This document shows, piece by piece, positions 8,642 to 16,967 of a DNA stretch of 64,000 bases (position 1 is its first letter; the number at the start of each line of letters is the position of its first letter). Under the pieces are notes generated by a model. It did no database searches, was not told the origin of the DNA, and was given only the letters and a program-made list of their open reading frames with translations. This stretch comes from an uncultured Lachnospiraceae bacterium. Lineage in GTDB: Bacteria; Bacillota; Clostridia; Lachnospirales; Lachnospiraceae. The stretch is taken from assembly GCA_910577175.1 (NCBI GenBank), contig CAJTLU010000010.1:1-64000 (forward strand), in the 5' to 3' direction. The position numbers were made by a program, and so were the translations under genes.

Positions 8642-9963
8642 GCAAGTACCTCCTCAAACGCCTTTTTCATGCCCTGCTCCTCTATCACAGCCAGGTCATG
8701 CTCTACCGCTGTCCGCATAAAGCTCAAGTCCCTGCCCCAGTACGCCTCCTTCTTCAAAATCTCCGCCGGTGGCGCCGACTTCATAAATTCCATGATTTCC
8801 TCATTATCATCTGCCTCGTCTGTACGGTAAAAGGCAAGCAGCGCCGCTAATGAAAATGTCATACACCTTGGCAACGTACCATGCTTCTCATAATACTCCA
8901 TCATGGTCGGAAGCACCCTTGCCTTAAACTTACTTACAGAATTTAAGGCAATGCTAAGCAGGCGGTGCTTTACAAACGGATTGGCAAACCGCTCCAGTAC
9001 CGCCCTCCCGAACGCAATGTCCTCTTCGGTATTTCCCAGAACCGGAATAATTTCTTCAAACAGCGTTTTTTTCAGAAAAGCGCTCGCAAGCGCATCGTCC
9101 AGACATTCCTTTACCGTAGAAAGTCCGTACAGTCTTGCCGCCAGCACCATCGAGGTATGTGCCCCGTTTAAAATACGGACTTTCCTCTTCTTGTAAGGCG
9201 CTACATCCTTTGTCCAGATAACATTGACGCCTGCCTTCTGAAGCGGAAATTCCTCTTCAAAATCCCCTTCGATGACCCAAAGATGAAACACCTCCGCGGT
9301 ATTCAACAGCCGGTCTTCTTCTCCCAGACGTTTCGTCAGTTCCTCTGCCTCATCCTTCGGGTAGCCGGTGCAAATCCGGTCCACTAACGTATTGCAGAAG
9401 TGGTTCTCCTGCCGGAGCCACTGCACAAACTCCTCCGGCAGCTTCCAAAGCTTTGCATACTTCAGTACGCACTGAAAAAGCTCCCCGCCGTTGTTGTCAA
9501 TCAGCTCGCAGGAAAGAATGAGAAAGCCCGGAAGTCCCAGCTTGAAACGCTCATATAAAAGCACGGTCAGCTTTGCCGGAAACGACTTCGGCGGCGCATC
9601 CTCCAAAGACTCCGTTCCCAGATACTCGATGCCTGCCTCCGTCGTATTGGAAATAATGACCCGCATGTCGGGGTTCTGCGCCAGCTTAAGATACTCTGCA
9701 AAATCCGTATAAGGGTCCACGCCCCTCGAAACGGACGTCACCTTAATACAATCCTCTACGACCGCTCCATTCTCAATGCCACGCAGAAACTGATGATATC
9801 CCCCCTTCTGCTCGTTGACGACGGAAACCAGTCCCTTCGGAATCGGCTGTACGATAACAACCTTTCCGTCATACAGCCCCTGCTCGTTCATTTTATGTAC
9901 AAAAACATCAACAAAGCTTCTTAAAAAACCGCCCTCGCCAAACTGTATGATTGTTTCTTTCAT
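8638..9963 (-). CDS. uxaB: UxaB-type tagaturonate reductase / mannitol dehydrogenase family
   Basis: 441 residues from the ATG at 9963, preferred to a TTG at 9987 because AAGGGGG lies 9 bases before it. It has an N-terminal Rossmann domain starting IQFGEGGFLRSF and the long-chain polyol dehydrogenase C-terminal domain (KKRKVRILNGAHTSM, with the catalytic Lys in the RK.RILN motif), plus NTAEVFHLWVIEGD typical of Firmicute tagaturonate reductases. It would interconvert D-tagaturonate and D-altronate with NAD(H), feeding UxaA encoded downstream. No uronate isomerase (UxaC) is present, so the upstream half of a galacturonate route is either elsewhere or not used. Confidence 0.82.
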   Translation of the reverse strand: MKETIIQFGEGGFLRSFVDVFVHKMNEQGLYDGKVVIVQPIPKGLVSVVNEQKGGYHQFLRGIENGAVVEDCIKVTSVSRGVDPYTDFAEYLKLAQNPDMRVIISNTTEAGIEYLGTESLEDAPPKSFPAKLTVLLYERFKLGLPGFLILSCELIDNNGGELFQCVLKYAKLWKLPEEFVQWLRQENHFCNTLVDRICTGYPKDEAEELTKRLGEEDRLLNTAEVFHLWVIEGDFEEEFPLQKAGVNVIWTKDVAPYKKRKVRILNGAHTSMVLAARLYGLSTVKECLDDALASAFLKKTLFEEIIPVLGNTEEDIAFGRAVLERFANPFVKHRLLSIALNSVSKFKARVLPTMMEYYEKHGTLPRCMTFSLAALLAFYRTDEADDNEEIMEFMKSAPPAEILKKEAYWGRDLSFMRTAVEHDLAVIEEQGMKKAFEEVLA

Positions 9964-9976
9964 ATTGAAGTCCCCC

Positions 9977-10990
9977 TTACATCTCAATTAACACCTTGGA
10001 CAAACTCCCGTCGTTCTCCGCAAGCGCCTTGAACGCCTCGTCCGCCCGTTCCATCGGATACACGGCGCTTACCATGGAAAGCACATCGACCTCCCCGCTG
10101 GCAATCAGGTCGATTACCGCACGGAAATCGGCCGCATAGGAATTACGGCTGCCAAATACGTTCAGCTCCTTCTTTAACAGAATCGAATGTAAAAAGGTCG
10201 TTTCCTTCTTTCCGTTTCCAATCAGGATAATGTTTGCCGCAAATGCCGCGCACTCGATGCAGGACAGGAAGGTGACCGAAAGACCGCATGCCTCCACGCA
10301 GACATCGAAGCCGTTCCCGTCCGTAAGCTTCATCGCCTCTTCCTTTATATCCGACTTTCCGGAATTTATCGTTCCCGCTGCCCCGAACTGTTTTGCCTTT
10401 TCCAGCCTTCCGTCCAGCACATCTGCCACATAAACCTCCGCGCCCTGCGCCTTTGCCGCAATCAACGCAAACAGACCGATTGGACCCGCACCTACGATTA
10501 ACACCTTATCGCCCTTTTTAACCGGCGCCCTGTGCAGCGCATGATAACTAATGGTAAACGGCTCTACCAGCGCAAGCTCCTTTGCGGACAGACCCTTGCC
10601 GTCATAAATCCGTTCCACCGGCATCGTAATATATTCGCAAAAGCTTCCGTCCCTCTGTACGCCCATCGTCTGATTGTCCGTACAGCAGTTGACATAGCCT
10701 CTCTGGCAGGAATAGCAGCTCCCACAGTTAAAATAAGGATTTGCAGTAACAATATCCCCCGCCTTTAAGTTTCTGTCGTTCTCCGGAATGGAAACAATCT
10801 GTGCGCTAAACTCATGTCCCGGAATCCTCGGATACGTCGTAAACGGCTGATTGCCCGTATAACTTGCAACATCCGCGCCACAGATGCCGCAATACAATAT
10901 CTTTAGCAGCGCCTCTCCTTCCTTTGGCACCGGCTTTTCCGTCTCCGTTACGGCAATTTCAAACGGCTTTTCAATCCATACTGTTTTCAT
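9977..10990 (-). CDS. Zinc-dependent medium-chain dehydrogenase (sorbitol/threonine dehydrogenase type)
   Basis: 337 residues. The catalytic zinc ligands are in CGICGAD (about residue 35) and GHEF. Four structural-zinc cysteines follow in CGSCYSCQRGYVNCC, and the NAD site is GAGPIGLFAL. This pattern is that of polyol/sugar dehydrogenases acting on a secondary alcohol. The start codon overlaps the stop of the next dehydrogenase gene (ATGA, 10987-10990), and uxaB follows after 13 bases. In this context it may oxidise a free sugar or a keto-deoxy-acid intermediate; the sequence does not decide which. Confidence 0.85.
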   Translation of the reverse strand: MKTVWIEKPFEIAVTETEKPVPKEGEALLKILYCGICGADVASYTGNQPFTTYPRIPGHEFSAQIVSIPENDRNLKAGDIVTANPYFNCGSCYSCQRGYVNCCTDNQTMGVQRDGSFCEYITMPVERIYDGKGLSAKELALVEPFTISYHALHRAPVKKGDKVLIVGAGPIGLFALIAAKAQGAEVYVADVLDGRLEKAKQFGAAGTINSGKSDIKEEAMKLTDGNGFDVCVEACGLSVTFLSCIECAAFAANIILIGNGKKETTFLHSILLKKELNVFGSRNSYAADFRAVIDLIASGEVDVLSMVSAVYPMERADEAFKALAENDGSLSKVLIEM

Positions 10991-12213
10991 GCTTTTTTCT
11001 CCTTTCCGTCTTCCTCTGCTTCCACATAATTTTTATTCCAAATCACCGCAGTTTTCATCGGTGCATTTTTACTGTAGATTTTATTCCGGTAGGCTCCTAC
11101 CGGGTCTTTCATAAACTCCTCCTTATCAATCAGCTCCACAATCTCATCATAATGACTTTCCGCAAGAAGCCTGATTGCCTCCTCCATATGGTCCTGCCTG
11201 AAATTAATCGAACCGAAAATCAGATGGTTCTCAAACCCGAACGGCATCGTATCAAAGGAAATCTCCGGACCTAAGGAGAAGCTGTTGTAGATACCGTTGC
11301 AGCCTAATACCTTATGCCGGAACGCAATTCTATGCTCCACGCCGCTTCCGCTGACACCGATAAACACCGTCGCCCTTCCATCCAATTTTTCTATGACTGC
11401 CTCCGCCAGCTCCTCTTCGGAGGCAAAGGTATTCTGCAGATACTCCGCGCCGGTCTGCTTCAGCGCAAAGCGGACCTTCGGGGAGTCTGCGGCGCTCCGC
11501 GCTACAAATAAAACCTTCGCGTCCTTATGGTTCCTTAAAATCAAATCCCCGATAAACATTCCGGTGGTTCCAAGTCCGAAGATAACCGTACGCGCAAAAA
11601 GCTCTTCTTTCGCAATGCTGCGTGCCTGCTCTTCGCTGCATCCATGCTTTCTCATTGCCACACGGAAGTTATGGGCACTGCCTAAATCCTCCATGCGCTC
11701 TAACTGGAACAGCATACAGGCAAACGGGTCCGGAAATACCATCTTTTTGGCAAAGGACAGCTTTAATTTTCCGTTTTCCACATAGCCGTCCGGAACCGGC
11801 AGCAGCATATCCGGATGAAAATACTGTTTGTCGCTGAACAGACCGTCTGCCTTATCGCAGCCATATTCAAAGTAGGTCTCGTCCTCCGTGTACCGGGTCG
11901 GGTCATAGCTGTCGCCGCCGCGAATCAGCACAATGGCAAAACGGTTCTGGGAGGGCACCCATACAATCCCCTCGTGTCCGTTAATCAGACGGTCCTTTCC
12001 CTCCGGAAACTTGGCAGTCAGACGTCCCTCGCTTCCCATATGCATCAGCTCGTTATCCGTACCGCAGAAGCCTACGATAACCGGCTCACACAGCACCCCT
12101 TCCTTTGCTTCCTCTCCGCGCAGCCGCTGCCGCTTCGGATTACTGATTTCCACGTCTCCGTAGACTAACGGCGCTTCTGCATCATTCTGAAAATAGGTTC
12201 CCTTTACCTTCAT
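10987..12213 (-). CDS. Glucose-dehydrogenase-like medium-chain dehydrogenase
   Basis: 408 residues from the ATG at 12213, chosen because AGGAGG lies 4-5 bases before it. It contains the catalytic-zinc Cys in VGFCGTDNEL (about residue 45), GHEG, a Rossmann motif (FGLGTTGMFIG) and a glucose dehydrogenase C-terminal domain. Glucose dehydrogenases of this type oxidise aldoses at C1 to the lactone, which would fit the lactonase encoded three genes downstream. It is the first gene after the cluster's likely promoter at 12291-12318, so it may catalyse the entry step. The sugar is not known. Confidence 0.8.
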   Translation of the reverse strand: MKVKGTYFQNDAEAPLVYGDVEISNPKRQRLRGEEAKEGVLCEPVIVGFCGTDNELMHMGSEGRLTAKFPEGKDRLINGHEGIVWVPSQNRFAIVLIRGGDSYDPTRYTEDETYFEYGCDKADGLFSDKQYFHPDMLLPVPDGYVENGKLKLSFAKKMVFPDPFACMLFQLERMEDLGSAHNFRVAMRKHGCSEEQARSIAKEELFARTVIFGLGTTGMFIGDLILRNHKDAKVLFVARSAADSPKVRFALKQTGAEYLQNTFASEEELAEAVIEKLDGRATVFIGVSGSGVEHRIAFRHKVLGCNGIYNSFSLGPEISFDTMPFGFENHLIFGSINFRQDHMEEAIRLLAESHYDEIVELIDKEEFMKDPVGAYRNKIYSKNAPMKTAVIWNKNYVEAEEDGKEKKA

Positions 12214-12290
12214 TTTGCCTCCTGACCGTGCAATCCTGCACAATATGTACCCTCTCCAGGCCTCCACATTTCATTTCATATTCTATCATT

Positions 12291-12318
12291 ATTATACTGC
12301 TTTTACCGTCGATAACAA
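12291..12318 (-). promoter_or_regulatory. Sigma-A promoter for the sugar-acid operon
   Basis: On the minus strand TTGTTA, 16 bases, then TATAAT (a perfect -10), ending about 78 bases before the first gene's ATG at 12213. It probably drives the whole run from 12213 to 4114. No operator palindrome was recognised between it and the start codon. Confidence 0.65.
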
Positions 12319-12395
12319 GTCCTGTTTCCGACGATTTCCTGTTTCTTATGTCATGTCTTCGCAGTTTCTGATACAAATGCACATCCCACAAAGCG

Positions 12396-12457
12396 TTTTT
12401 GCTTCATAGGAACACACTTTCACGCACTGATATGGCACAGTGCCTATGAAGCAAAAA
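12396..12457. repeat. 15-bp perfect inverted repeat in the cheW/dehydrogenase intergenic region
   Basis: TTTTTGCTTCATAGG (12396-12410) is repeated in inverted form at 12443-12457, separated by 32 bases that include a smaller GGCAC/GTGCC hairpin. It begins at the T-run of the cheW terminator. There is no T-run after the second arm, so it is not itself a standard terminator. Function unknown. Confidence 0.7.
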
Positions 12458-12498
12458 AGCAGCGGAAATCCCTTATAATAAAGAGATATCCGCCGCTT
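12452..12498 (-). terminator. Rho-independent terminator after cheW
   Basis: Reading the minus strand, AGCGGCGGATATC pairs with GATTTCCGCTGCT (two imperfect positions) across a 14-base AT-rich loop, followed by six T residues. It ends the secA-prfB-cheW direction of transcription. Confidence 0.85.
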
Positions 12499-12531
12499 AT
12501 AAGAATCGTCTATAAAAGTAAGTGTGCACAC

Positions 12532-12996
12532 CTACGACTGCATTCTACGCATTGCTTCCGCTATCTGCTCTTCTTCGTTTCCTTCGTACATCATGGAAGG
12601 ATTCAGAAGCAGTACAAGCCTGCCCTGCTTATTGGCAATCGCACGTACATACGCCGTCTCCGGACTCTTTGCAATAATCGGTGTTTCCGTAATAGCTTCC
12701 TCCGGAAAGTCTACCATTTCAAGCACCTCGTCCACTTTAAAGGCAAGCAGCTTTCCGTTATGCTGTGTCACGATAAGCTTAGCCCTTGCCTGGTCCGTCA
12801 GCTCTTCCAACAAAAACTTTCTTCGCAGGCTGTAGACCGGAATAACCTCCCCACGCAGGTTCATAAGTCCTAAAATACGACCAGGTGCATTCGGCACCCC
12901 TACAATATCCGTAATTGGCTCGATACCAGTTACCAACTGGACATCAAACCCGTATTGTTCTTCTCCGATACTGAAAATAATATCTGTCTCTGACAT
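12532..12996 (-). CDS. cheW: CheW-like chemotaxis coupling protein
   Basis: 154 residues from the ATG at 12996 (GGAGGAGG 5-6 bases upstream); longer readings run back into prfB. It is a single CheW domain with SIGEEQYGFDVQLVTGIEP at the start, the NLRGEVIPVYSLR strand pair and KLIVTQHNGKLLAFKVDEV. CheW bridges chemoreceptors and the CheA kinase at the inner membrane. No CheA or receptor gene is nearby; it follows prfB by 22 bases, so it may be co-transcribed with housekeeping genes. The organism has flagellar genes at 41-52 kb, so a chemotaxis role is consistent. Confidence 0.85.
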   Translation of the reverse strand: MSETDIIFSIGEEQYGFDVQLVTGIEPITDIVGVPNAPGRILGLMNLRGEVIPVYSLRRKFLLEELTDQARAKLIVTQHNGKLLAFKVDEVLEMVDFPEEAITETPIIAKSPETAYVRAIANKQGRLVLLLNPSMMYEGNEEEQIAEAMRRMQS

Positions 12997-13018
12997 AAAG
13001 CCTCCTCCTCTGAATTCC

Positions 13019-14138
13019 TTATTCTTTTGTTTTTCCTGTTGCGTCCCACCGTAGATATGCATTGATAAACGGGTCCAGATTACCGTCCAGAACGGTCTGC
13101 GCATTGCCGACCTCCTCGTTCGTCCGGTGATCCTTTACCAGCGTATACGGTTGTAATACATAAGAGCGAATCTGGTTTCCAAAGTTAATATCTCTCACTT
13201 CTCCGCGGATATCCGACTCTTTTTCTGCACTTTCCTGCTTCTGCAGCAGATACAGCTTTGCCTTTAACATCTGCATTGCCTTGTCCTTATTCTGGAACTG
13301 GGAACGCTCATTCTGACACTGCACCACAATTCCGGTCGGCAGATGCGTAATACGGATGGCAGAGGATGTCTTGTTGACATGCTGACCGCCTGCACCACTG
13401 GAACGGTATGTGTCAATCCGCAGGTCTTTCTCGTCAATCTCTATCTCCGGCGCCTCCTCCAAATCCGGCATGACATCACAGGAAACAAAGGAAGTCTGCC
13501 GTTTTCCTGCCGCATTGAACGGAGAAATTCTAACCAGACGGTGCACGCCGCGCTCCGATTTCAAATAGCCGTAGGCATTCTCCCCACGGATTTCCATTGT
13601 TACTGACTTATATCCGGCTTCGTCGCCGTCCAGAAAATCAATCAACTCCGTGGTAAATCCCTTTTTGTCCGCCCAGCGCTGGTACATCCGGCAAAGCATG
13701 GAAGCCCAGTCACAGCTTTCTGTCCCGCCCGCACCGGCATGCAATGTAAGTATGGCGTCATTCTTATCATACTCATCGCAAAGCAGCGTACTTAAATGCA
13801 GCCGTTCATAGTGGGCACGGAACAGTTCCATTGCCTCCTGCGCTTCCGGAACAAGGGATGCGTCCGAAGTCTCATATCCCATCTCCAGATAGGTCTGGAC
13901 ATCCTCGTACTCGGTTTTTAACTCCTCGTAATCTTCTACCGTGTCCTTGAGATTCTTCAGCTCCTTCATATAACTCTGCGACTTGTCCGCATTATCCCAA
14001 AAACCCGGCTCCTGCATGATGGTTTCTAACTCTTGGATTTTCTCACGTTTGACCGTAAGGTCAAAGTGAATCCCCCATTTCAAGCAGCGGCTTTTCATAA
14101 CCGGAGAGTTCATATTTAATGGCATCCAATTCTACCAC
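13019..14138 (-). CDS. prfB: Peptide chain release factor 2, expressed by programmed +1 frameshift
   Basis: The coding region starts at GTG 14138 (AAGAAGG upstream) and reads 25 codons to an in-frame TGA at 14061-14063. The main frame then continues to 13019. Together they give RF2 of usual length. RF2-specific SPF (in VRISPFNAAGK) and the universal GGQ (SGAGGQHVNK) are present. The protein ends translation at UGA and UAA. A tool that ignores the frameshift will call only 14125-13019 with a wrong N-terminus. The gene follows secA by 73 bases. Confidence 0.95.
14060..14077 (-). promoter_or_regulatory. RF2 autoregulatory +1 frameshift site
   Basis: On the minus strand a Shine-Dalgarno-like GGGGG is followed a few bases later by CTT TGA C. 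This is the classical prfB arrangement in which slow decoding of UGA at low RF2 lets the ribosome slip from CUU to UUU, so RF2 controls its own synthesis. Confidence 0.93.
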
Positions 14139-14211
14139 ATGCTCACCTTCTTTCTTTACTTTCTGCATATTTATATCAAAACGCCGCCGTCCGGTCTGCA
14201 CCATCCGACAA

Positions 14212-16782
14212 TTATGCGTTTCTTCCGCAACACTTTTTATACTTCAGCCCGGAACCGCATGGGCAAGGGTCATTCGGCAGTACCTTCTTATCTGTGCGCT
14301 TCACCGGCCCCTTCGCAACCGTATCGTCACGGTTCGTTCCGGTTACCTTTGCCACCTGTTCGCGCTCTACCTTCTGTTCAATGCGCACATTCATTAACGC
14401 CTTGATGGTATCCTCAGCGATTGCCTCCGTCATAGCGTTAAACATATCAAAGCCCTGGAACTTATACTCCGTAAGCGGGTCACGCTGTCCGTATGCCTGC
14501 ACGCCAATACCCTGACGGAGCTGGTCCATATCGTCGATGTGGTCCATCCACTTATGGTCAATGACACGAAGTAAAATCACACGCTCAATCTCACGCAGCG
14601 CCTCTTTCTCCGGAAACTCCGCTTCCTTTGCCTCATAAAACCTGACCGCCTCCGCCTTCAGCTGCTGCACCAGCTCCTTCTTGCGCATATGCTTTTTCTG
14701 CTCTTCGGTCAGACGGACCGGCTCAATCGGCACAATCGGCAGCAACATGGCGTTTAACTCCCGAAGCTCCCAGTTTTCTGCGTCCTGGTCGTCGCTGATA
14801 CAGGAATCCACGCAGCTTTCTACCACATCATTTATCATCTTAAAGACGGTTTCGCGCATATTTGCGCCTTCCAATACCTTTTTCCGTTCTGCATAAATAA
14901 TCTCTCTCTGCTCGTTATTGACACGGTCATATTCAAGCAGATTTTTACGAATACCAAAATTGTTATTCTCTATCTTCTTCTGTGCCTTCTCAACGGCAGA
15001 GCTTAACATTTTATGCTCAATCTGCTCGCCTTCCTCAAAGCCGAGCGAATTGAACATATTGATTAAACGCTCCGTACCAAACAAACGCATCAGGTCGTCC
15101 TCAAGCGAAATATAAAACCTGGACTCGCCCGGGTCACCCTGACGTCCGGCACGTCCGCGCAGCTGGTTGTCGATACGCCTGGACTCATGGCGCTCCGTAC
15201 CGATAATCTTTAAGCCGCCAAGCTCCTTGACGCCCTCGCCAAGCTTAATATCCGTACCACGGCCTGCCATATTCGTCGCAATCGTAACTGCGCCCATCTG
15301 CCCGGCATCAGCAATAATCTGTGCCTCCAGCTCGTGGAACTTTGCATTCAATACTTTGTGCGGCACATTCTTGCGATGAAGCATTTCGCTGAGCTCCTCG
15401 GAAGCTTCAATGGTAATTGTACCAACTAACACTGGCTGACCCGTCTTGTTTGCCTCAACAATCTCTTCCACAATAGCGGCAAGCTTCTCACGGCGGCTCT
15501 TATAAACCGCATCCTCCTTATCCACACGGGCAACCGGACGGTTGGTCGGAACCTCTACGACGTCCATGCCGTAAATTTCACGGAACTCCTTTTCTTCGGT
15601 CAGCGCCGTACCTGTCATACCGCACTTTTTCTCATATTTATTAAAGAAATTCTGGAAGGTAATTGTAGCAAGCGTTTTACTCTCTCTTTTTACCTTTACA
15701 TGCTCCTTTGCCTCAATTGCCTGGTGCAGACCGTCGGAATAACGCCTGCCCGGCATAATACGTCCGGTAAAGTCGTCTACAATCAGCACCTCATCGTTCT
15801 GTACGACATAATCCTTATCCCGCGCCATCAGATAATGCGCACGCAGCGCAAGGATAATATTGTGCTGGATTTCCATATTCTCCGGGTCGGCAAGATTCTC
15901 AATCCGGAAGAACTGCTCTACCTTCTGCACACCTTCTTCTGTCAGGTTTACACTCTTATCCTTCTCATTGACAACAAAGTCGCCCTCCTCCTGCTGCTCC
16001 TCTCCCATGATAATCTCCATTTTGGAGAGTTCCTTTTCCGTACCTCTTACAAGCTGCCTTGCCAGGATGTCACACATCTGATACAGGCTTGTGGACTTCC
16101 CGCTCTGCCCGGAAATAATTAACGGGGTACGCGCCTCATCAATCAATACAGAGTCCACCTCATCGATAATCGCATAATGCAACCCCCGCATCACAAGCTG
16201 TTCCTTATAGATAACCATGTTATCACGCAGATAGTCAAAGCCGAACTCATTGTTTGTACCATAGGTAATATCACAGGCATACGCCGCCCGGCGCTCGGTA
16301 TTATCTAAGCTGTTTAAAATACATCCTACGGTCAGACCGAGAAAGCGGAACACCTGTCCCATCCACTCCGAGTCACGCTTTGCCAGATAGTCATTGACTG
16401 TGACAATGTGGACGCCTTCCCCGTCTAACGCATTCAGATATGCCGGCAAAAGCTCGGTCTGGGTCTTACCCTCACCGGTACGCATCTCAATGATACGCCC
16501 CTGGTGCAAAATAATGCCGCCGAGAATCTGCACATCGTAATGCCTCTGCCCGAGTACACGCTTCGTCGTCTCACGCACTACGGCATAGGCCTCCGGCAGA
16601 AGAGAATCCTTTGTCTCACCCTTTGCCAGACGCTCCTTAAACTCCACGGTCTTTGCAGCAAGCCCCTCATCTGACAATGCTGCTAGTTCTGCCTCTAATC
16701 CATTTATCTTCTCCAGAATTGGTCGAATTAATTTTATTTCTCTTTCACTGTGTGTTCCGAATATTTTCTGTATTAAACCCAT
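14212..16782 (-). CDS. secA: Preprotein translocase ATPase SecA
   Basis: 856 residues, normal SecA length. The Walker A is in MRTGEGKTQTELLPAYL, the Walker B/DEAD-type segment in YAIIDEVDSVLIDEARTP, and the second helicase half has TNMAGRGTDIKLG and QLRGRAGRQGDPG. The C-terminus ends with the zinc-binding CPCGSGLKYKKCC. SecA pushes unfolded secretory proteins through SecYEG at the membrane. It has its own promoter at 16892-16920. hpf, its usual upstream neighbour, is 6.8 kb away here. Confidence 0.97.
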   Translation of the reverse strand: MGLIQKIFGTHSEREIKLIRPILEKINGLEAELAALSDEGLAAKTVEFKERLAKGETKDSLLPEAYAVVRETTKRVLGQRHYDVQILGGIILHQGRIIEMRTGEGKTQTELLPAYLNALDGEGVHIVTVNDYLAKRDSEWMGQVFRFLGLTVGCILNSLDNTERRAAYACDITYGTNNEFGFDYLRDNMVIYKEQLVMRGLHYAIIDEVDSVLIDEARTPLIISGQSGKSTSLYQMCDILARQLVRGTEKELSKMEIIMGEEQQEEGDFVVNEKDKSVNLTEEGVQKVEQFFRIENLADPENMEIQHNIILALRAHYLMARDKDYVVQNDEVLIVDDFTGRIMPGRRYSDGLHQAIEAKEHVKVKRESKTLATITFQNFFNKYEKKCGMTGTALTEEKEFREIYGMDVVEVPTNRPVARVDKEDAVYKSRREKLAAIVEEIVEANKTGQPVLVGTITIEASEELSEMLHRKNVPHKVLNAKFHELEAQIIADAGQMGAVTIATNMAGRGTDIKLGEGVKELGGLKIIGTERHESRRIDNQLRGRAGRQGDPGESRFYISLEDDLMRLFGTERLINMFNSLGFEEGEQIEHKMLSSAVEKAQKKIENNNFGIRKNLLEYDRVNNEQREIIYAERKKVLEGANMRETVFKMINDVVESCVDSCISDDQDAENWELRELNAMLLPIVPIEPVRLTEEQKKHMRKKELVQQLKAEAVRFYEAKEAEFPEKEALREIERVILLRVIDHKWMDHIDDMDQLRQGIGVQAYGQRDPLTEYKFQGFDMFNAMTEAIAEDTIKALMNVRIEQKVEREQVAKVTGTNRDDTVAKGPVKRTDKKVLPNDPCPCGSGLKYKKCCGRNA

Positions 16783-16891
16783 CTGTTTTCTCCTGATTAT
16801 TGCTGATTTCTATTTCTCTTCTTATTCTCTTCTTCCTTTTCACCGTATACTCCTTGGTGAAAAAAGGTCACATGAAGTCCATAATAAGATT

Positions 16892-16920
16892 ATTGTAACA
16901 TTACTTTTTCATTTATTCAA
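16892..16920 (-). promoter_or_regulatory. Sigma-A promoter of secA
   Basis: Minus strand TTGAAT, 17 bases, TACAAT, about 110 bases before the secA ATG. The leader between promoter and start contains an 8-bp hairpin (TTTTCACC / GGTGAAAA, about 16837-16866 on the plus strand) not followed by a T-run. Its role is unknown. Confidence 0.75.
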
Positions 16921-16967
16921 CCTTTTCCTTCACTTTTTTATTCTCTTTCTACAGCATTACTCTCTTC

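Noticed and set aside
4114..12213. Complete galacturonate (UxaCBA-KdgKA) operon
   Set aside because: uxaC, kdgK and kdgA are absent, and FucU plus a lactonase are not part of that route.
13019..14125. prfB as a simple 368-codon gene without frameshift
   Set aside because: The residues before the TGA do not fit RF2, while the upstream frame from GTG 14138 gives the normal N-terminus and leads to CTT TGA C.
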